From NCBI RefSeq assembly GCF_039631295.1, contig NZ_JBDIVE010000002.1:186001-250000 (forward strand): a stretch of 64,000 nucleotides of DNA. The letters are read 5' to 3'. The number at the start of each line of letters is the position of its first letter. The first letter of the stretch is position 1. Source of the stretch: Viridibacterium sediminicola (GTDB lineage: Bacteria; Pseudomonadota; Gammaproteobacteria; Burkholderiales; Rhodocyclaceae). Shown here one piece after another: positions 59,447 through 64,000 of the stretch. The position numbers were made by a program, and so were the translations under genes. Under the pieces are notes generated by a model. It made no database searches. It had not been told where the DNA came from and worked only from the letters and a program-made list of their open reading frames with translations.

Positions 59447-61744
59447 TCAGAAGATCTGGCCGATCTGGAACTGGAATTTCTGCGTGTCGTCACCCGTCTT
59501 CTTGACGAGCGGGAAGCCCAGGCTGAACTTCATCGGACCAATCGGCGATGCCCAGCTCATGGCGAAACCATAGGCCACGCGCAAATCGGTCAGGCGGAGT
59601 TTCTCGCCCGGTCCCCAGACATTCCCGGCGTCAAGGAAGGTGCTCAGGCGCAGGCTGCGATCCTTCTCCTTGAGACCTGGCATCGGGAACAGCAACTCAG
59701 CACCGCCGGTAATTTGACGCGTGCCCCCCAGCGATTCGCTGGTGCGGTTGCCCGAGGAGTCGGTGTCATGCGGGCCCAGTGAGGAGTCGCGGAAGCCGCG
59801 CACCGAACCGATGCCACCCGCATAGTAGCTCTTGTAGAACGGCAGCGACTTGCCGCCGTAACCCGCCGCCCAGCCAAATTCATTGGACAGCATCAGCGTA
59901 ACGTTCTGTGTCACCGGCGTGAAATACTGACTGGAGTAGCCGATCCGTGCGTAGCGCAAATCCGCCGGCGGCAAGGCCAGTTCGGAATACACGTGCTGGT
60001 AGGTGCCCGCCGTCGGATACACCACGCTGTCACGCTTGTCGCGCGCCCAGCCCACCGAGCTCAGCAAGGTCGTCGCCGACTTGCCGTTCTGGTTCACGAA
60101 GTCCTTGTACTTGTTGGGGCTGTTGTCGAAGATATTGACGTCGGTCTTGTCCAGCGAAGCGCCAAAGCTAATGCTGTCATCTTCAGTCACCGGCACGCCG
60201 AAGCTCACGCCCGCACCAAACGAACGCGTGGCGTAGCGGCCAATCGTCGTCTCACCCGTGTCGACCTTGCGTTGATAGACGTTGAAACTGCGACTGACAC
60301 CGTCCTGAGTCCAGTAGGGATTGGTGTAGGCGAGATTCAGCGACTGATTGACGCGGCCGGTACTGCCCTGGAAGCTCAACGAATTGCCCGTACCGAACAG
60401 ATTGTTCTGCGACACGCCGGCGCTGAGCACCATCTTTTCGGTCTGCGAATAGCCCACGCCCAGCGACAGGTTACCGGTGCTACGCTCCTTGACCTTGAGG
60501 TTCAGATCGACCTGGTCATTGGTGCCCGGCACCGGCTCGTTATCGACCGTCACTTCTTCGAAAAAGCCCGTACGCTCGACACGCACCTTGGAACGCTCGA
60601 CACGCTCGCGGTCGTACCAGGCACTTTCCATCTGGCGCACTTCGCGGCGGATCACCTCGTCATTGCTCTTGTTGTTGCCGACGATGTTGATGCGGCGAAC
60701 ATACGCACGGCGGCCCGGGTCGATGAAGTAGGTCACGTTGGCCGTACGCTTGTCCTTGTCCAGCTCAGGCAGCGGATTGACGTTGGCAAAGGCGTAGCCG
60801 TCATTGCCCAGACGATCACCCAGCTTGCGCGCCACTTCGTTGAGGCGGTCACGCGAGAAGATCTCGCCGGACTTGATGGTCAGGTACTTGCTCAGTTCGG
60901 TTTCCGGCACCAGGAACTCACCGGCCAGCTTGACCGAGGAAATCGTGTACGGCTGCCCTTCGCTGATCGCAACTGTGATGTACACATCGCGCTTGTCGGG
61001 GGTGATCGACACCTGCGAGGAGTCGATATTGAAATCGGCATAGCCGTGGTTGAGGTACCAGGAACGGATCTCTTCCAGATCGCCCTGCAGCTTCTGCTTC
61101 GAGTAACGATCGTTCTTGGTCCACCACGAGAACATGCCGGTGGTGGTCAGTGTCATCAGACCGAGCAGCTTGCTCTCGGGGTAGGCCGAGGCGCCGATGA
61201 TGCGGATCTGCTTGATGGTTGCGATCTCGCCTTCGGTGATCTCGATATTGATCGCCACGCGATTGCGCTCCAGCGGCGAGGCCGTGGTGCGCACATTGAG
61301 GTTGTAGTAGCTCTTGGTCAGATAGAGCTGCTTGATTTCCTGCTCGACACGGTCGAGCACGGAACGGTCAAAGGTCTGCGACTCCGAGATACCCGCTTCC
61401 TTCAAGCCTTTGAGCAGCACATCGTTGGTGAATTCCTTGTTGCCGGTCACGCTGATCTTGGCAATGGCCGGGCGCTCTTCAACAACGATGATCAGCACCT
61501 TGTCGTCGGACTCGATGCGCACATCCTTGAAAAACCCGGTGGCATACAAGGCCTTGAGGGCCTGGCTGATGCGCTGATCGTCGACCGTATCGCCGATGCG
61601 GATAGGCAGATAGTTGAACACCGTCCCGGCCTCAACACGCTGCACACCCTCCACCCGGATATCCTTCACCACGAACGGTGAAACGGCGAAAGCAATAGGA
61701 GAAAACAGGGCAGCAACAACTGCCGAGAGAATTGTTTTGGTCAT
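59447..61744 (-). CDS. bamA: Outer-membrane protein assembly factor BamA
   Basis: A 765-residue Omp85 protein, the core of the beta-barrel assembly machinery. The signal peptide ends near AFA-VSP. Five POTRA domains span about residues 23-420 (first: FVVKDIRVEGVQRVEAGTVF). The barrel contains the Omp85 motif GGIGSVRGFRDSSLGP and ends in the strand FQFQIGQIF. The start shares one base with the rseP stop. It is the most conserved gene in this envelope cluster. Confidence 0.97.
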   Translation of the reverse strand: MTKTILSAVVAALFSPIAFAVSPFVVKDIRVEGVQRVEAGTVFNYLPIRIGDTVDDQRISQALKALYATGFFKDVRIESDDKVLIIVVEERPAIAKISVTGNKEFTNDVLLKGLKEAGISESQTFDRSVLDRVEQEIKQLYLTKSYYNLNVRTTASPLERNRVAINIEITEGEIATIKQIRIIGASAYPESKLLGLMTLTTTGMFSWWTKNDRYSKQKLQGDLEEIRSWYLNHGYADFNIDSSQVSITPDKRDVYITVAISEGQPYTISSVKLAGEFLVPETELSKYLTIKSGEIFSRDRLNEVARKLGDRLGNDGYAFANVNPLPELDKDKRTANVTYFIDPGRRAYVRRINIVGNNKSNDEVIRREVRQMESAWYDRERVERSKVRVERTGFFEEVTVDNEPVPGTNDQVDLNLKVKERSTGNLSLGVGYSQTEKMVLSAGVSQNNLFGTGNSLSFQGSTGRVNQSLNLAYTNPYWTQDGVSRSFNVYQRKVDTGETTIGRYATRSFGAGVSFGVPVTEDDSISFGASLDKTDVNIFDNSPNKYKDFVNQNGKSATTLLSSVGWARDKRDSVVYPTAGTYQHVYSELALPPADLRYARIGYSSQYFTPVTQNVTLMLSNEFGWAAGYGGKSLPFYKSYYAGGIGSVRGFRDSSLGPHDTDSSGNRTSESLGGTRQITGGAELLFPMPGLKEKDRSLRLSTFLDAGNVWGPGEKLRLTDLRVAYGFAMSWASPIGPMKFSLGFPLVKKTGDDTQKFQFQIGQIF

Positions 61745-63120
61745 CAGCCCAGGCCGGAAAACTGTCGATTGATATCGTTGAAAAAAGCCAGCAGCATCAG
61801 GCCGGCGAGCAACACCAGCCCGAAGCGTTGTCCGAGCTCCATGAGGTGCTCCGACAGCGGCTTGCCGCGTATGATTTCAGCCACATAATACAGCAAGTGC
61901 CCACCATCCAGCAGCGGCACCGGCAGCAGGTTGAGCACGCCCAGACTGATACTGATCAGGGCGATAAAGCTCACATAGGGTTCGATGCCCGCCTGGGCAC
62001 TCTGCCCTGCGTAACTGGCGATGGTCAGGGGGCCGCTGACATTGCGCAGCGAGACTTCACCGCGCACCATGCGCCACATCACCTTCAGGCTGAACACCGT
62101 CGTATTCCAGGTTGAATCCAGTGCATGCGACATCGCCGCCAGTGGCCCATAGCTGACGGCTTCGATGAAGCTATCCGCCGCCCCCGGCTGCGGCTGCACA
62201 GCCACGCCAATGCGCCCACGCAGCGGCTTGCTGTCTTTCTGTGCCGCCACCTGCACGCCAATCTGCATCTCTGCACTGCCACGCTGTACGCGCAAGCTCA
62301 CCGACTGGCCAGGAAGCGCTGCAATACGCTCAGCGAAGTCCTGGAAGTAAGTCACCGGCTGCGCGTCAATCGCCAAGATTCGATCCCCTGCCTGCAAGCC
62401 TGCCGCGGCGGCAGGGCTGCCTTCAAGTACCTTGCCGATCACCGCAGGAATCGGCGGCACGGGCAGCGACAAACCAGCCTGCTGCATCGGATCGGGCTGA
62501 CGGTCATCGATGCTCACCCCAGCCAACGACAGACTACGCCGTGCATGCGTGCCATCCTCCTTGCGAACGTCCAGTTGCAGGCTGCGGCCGTCGAGCGCCG
62601 CGTCCATCACCGCCCAGCGCAGATCGCTCCAGGACTTGACGACATCGCCATTGACCGCCGTGACACGATCCCCTGCCTGCAAACCTGCCCGAGCCGCCGG
62701 AGAGTCCTGGCTGACCGGACCGATCACCGAAACCAGCTCATGATGCCCGGCCATGAACAGCACCCAGTACACCGCAATGGCCAGCAGGAAATTGGCCAGC
62801 GGCCCGGCGATCACGATGAGGATGCGCTGCCAGACATTCTTGCGATTGAAAGCGCGCGCCAGCTCGCTCGGCGCAATGCTTTCCTCGGCCTCGCGCTCAT
62901 CGAGCATCTTGACGTAGCCCCCCAGCGGAAAGGCACAGATCGCCCACTCTGTTGCATCAGCGCCGGCACGGCGCGACCACAGCACACGGCCGAAACCAAA
63001 GGAGAAACGCAGTACCTTGACGTCACACGCACGCGCCGCCAGATAGTGGCCAAGCTCATGCACGACCACCAGAACGCCCAGCGCGAAGAAGAATGCTACG
63101 AGGTACTGGAGGATTTGCAT
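61744..63120 (-). CDS. rseP: Site-2 membrane metalloprotease RseP
   Basis: A 458-residue intramembrane zinc protease of the sigma-E stress pathway. The first helix contains the zinc motif VVVHELGHYLAAR (HELGH), followed by FSFGFGRVLWSRR. Two PDZ domains are at about residues 115-205 and 210-295. The conserved LDGGHL segment (LLPVPLLDGGHLLYY) near the C-terminus supplies the third metal-ligand Asp. It is between dxr and bamA, the standard order. Confidence 0.97.
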   Translation of the reverse strand: MQILQYLVAFFFALGVLVVVHELGHYLAARACDVKVLRFSFGFGRVLWSRRAGADATEWAICAFPLGGYVKMLDEREAEESIAPSELARAFNRKNVWQRILIVIAGPLANFLLAIAVYWVLFMAGHHELVSVIGPVSQDSPAARAGLQAGDRVTAVNGDVVKSWSDLRWAVMDAALDGRSLQLDVRKEDGTHARRSLSLAGVSIDDRQPDPMQQAGLSLPVPPIPAVIGKVLEGSPAAAAGLQAGDRILAIDAQPVTYFQDFAERIAALPGQSVSLRVQRGSAEMQIGVQVAAQKDSKPLRGRIGVAVQPQPGAADSFIEAVSYGPLAAMSHALDSTWNTTVFSLKVMWRMVRGEVSLRNVSGPLTIASYAGQSAQAGIEPYVSFIALISISLGVLNLLPVPLLDGGHLLYYVAEIIRGKPLSEHLMELGQRFGLVLLAGLMLLAFFNDINRQFSGLG

Positions 63121-63125
63121 GGTGC

Positions 63126-64000
63126 TCAGGATTCCAGTGAATGTGCGATCTGACGCGCCTCAAGACGAGCGCGCGCATCCGTCTCGATGACGGCCTCCAG
63201 CTCGGACAAGTGCTCGACGCGATGGTTCGCGAGCACTCGCTCCACCAGCTGGGCGATCTGATCAAAGCGCAGCCGTTCAGCCAGAAAAGCTTCAACAGCG
63301 ATCTCGTTGGCGGCGTTGAGCACCGTGGCGGCACTGCCGCCCGCACGCAGCGCTTCGTAAGCCAGACGCAGGCAAGGGAAGCGCTGCAGGTCCGGCGCCT
63401 CGAAGCTGAGCTTGCCGATACGCGTCAGGTCCAGACTGGCAACACCCGAATCGATACGCGCCGGATACGCCAGCGCATGAGCGATGGGCGTGCGCATGTC
63501 GGGGTTGCCCAGTTGCGCGAGCATCGAGCCATCATCGTAATCGACCATCGAGTGGATCACGCTCTCGGGGTGGATCAGCACATCAATGCGCGAAGCATCC
63601 AGACCAAACAGCCAGCTCGCCTCGATGACTTCCAGGCCCTTGTTCATCATGCTCGCCGAGTCGACCGAAATCTTGCGCCCCATCACCCAGTTCGGGTGCG
63701 CGCAGGCCTGCTGCGGGGTCATCGCCGCCAGCGCTTCCGGCGGCGTCTGACGGAAGGGCCCGCCCGAAGCAGTCAGCACGATGCGGCGCACGCCGCAGTG
63801 GCGCAGGCCGTAGTCAAAACCACGCGGCAGGGACTGGAAGATCGCATTGTGTTCGCTGTCGATCGGCAGCAGCGTGGCACCGGCGGCACGCACGGTGTCG
63901 ATGAACACTTCGCCGGCCATCACCAGCGCTTCCTTATTGGCCAGCAGGACGCGCTTGCCGGCACGCGCAGCGGCCAGCGACGAGGACAGCCCGGCAGCGC
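63126..64000 (-). CDS. dxr: 1-deoxy-D-xylulose 5-phosphate reductoisomerase, 5' end missing
   Basis: The C-terminal three-quarters of Dxr/IspC, which converts DXP to 2-C-methylerythritol 4-phosphate in the MEP isoprenoid pathway. The frame is open to the window edge and contains VLLANKEALVMAGEVF (metal-binding region), LLPIDSEHNAIFQSLP, TASGGPFR, HPNWVMGRKISVDSASMMNK and GLEVIEASWLFGL. The N-terminal NADPH-binding part lies beyond 64000. The gene leads directly into rseP (5-base gap). Confidence 0.97.
   Translation of the reverse strand, partial: AAGLSSSLAAARAGKRVLLANKEALVMAGEVFIDTVRAAGATLLPIDSEHNAIFQSLPRGFDYGLRHCGVRRIVLTASGGPFRQTPPEALAAMTPQQACAHPNWVMGRKISVDSASMMNKGLEVIEASWLFGLDASRIDVLIHPESVIHSMVDYDDGSMLAQLGNPDMRTPIAHALAYPARIDSGVASLDLTRIGKLSFEAPDLQRFPCLRLAYEALRAGGSAATVLNAANEIAVEAFLAERLRFDQIAQLVERVLANHRVEHLSELEAVIETDARARLEARQIAHSLES

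Overview
This is a GC-rich, densely coded segment of a Gram-negative chromosome. The lpx/fabZ/skp/bamA/rseP/dxr envelope cluster, the ratA-rnfH/smpB neighbourhood and guaB look betaproteobacterial, perhaps Rhodocyclales; the order-level placement is an inference from gene order and protein style. No rRNA, tRNA, CRISPR array, transposase or phage gene was recognised.

Layout. 1-3.4 kb: guaB (partial), a DUF4124 secreted protein, an orphan amino-acid-binding protein and an HU-like protein. 3.5-12.1 kb: a redox island with a membrane-anchored heptaheme cytochrome c, a cytochrome b561-type protein, a small cytochrome c, a sensor kinase/NarL-type regulator pair, a decaheme MtrA/DmsE-type cytochrome and an MtrB/PioB-type outer-membrane barrel. 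Two almost identical promoter modules (3551-3619 and 8488-8556), in the same register, precede the two halves. 12.1-17 kb: a low-complexity protein, a glycosyltransferase carrying in-frame palindromic repeats, rnfH-ratA, smpB and intergenic repeat families.

17-50.3 kb is a large formate/hydrogen region. It holds fdhD and moaA; a Cys-type fdhF with hydN; divergent hypABFCDE; two small secreted unknowns; a kdgK-like kinase and a focA-like transporter; an uninterrupted hyfABCDEFGHI-J-protease operon ending in an unrecognised 124-residue gene; a glycosyltransferase; and fdhE-fdoI-fdoH-fdoG. Together these encode formate uptake, a formate hydrogenlyase with a group 4 [NiFe] hydrogenase, its metal-centre maturation, a respiratory periplasmic formate dehydrogenase, and molybdenum-cofactor functions. 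Both formate dehydrogenases have Cys where enterobacteria have selenocysteine.

50.5-64 kb: a lactate/malate-type dehydrogenase, a MipA-type outer-membrane protein, a tandem alpha/beta-hydrolase protein, then the conserved trmH-family/rnhB/lpxB/lpxA/fabZ/lpxD/skp/bamA/rseP/dxr run, all on the minus strand.

The most interesting part is the 3.5-12.1 kb island. It looks like a self-regulated extracellular or outer-membrane electron-transfer system in which a quinone-linked heptaheme/cytochrome b pair, a soluble shuttle cytochrome and a porin-cytochrome conduit are probably controlled by the embedded two-component system through the twin dyad sites.
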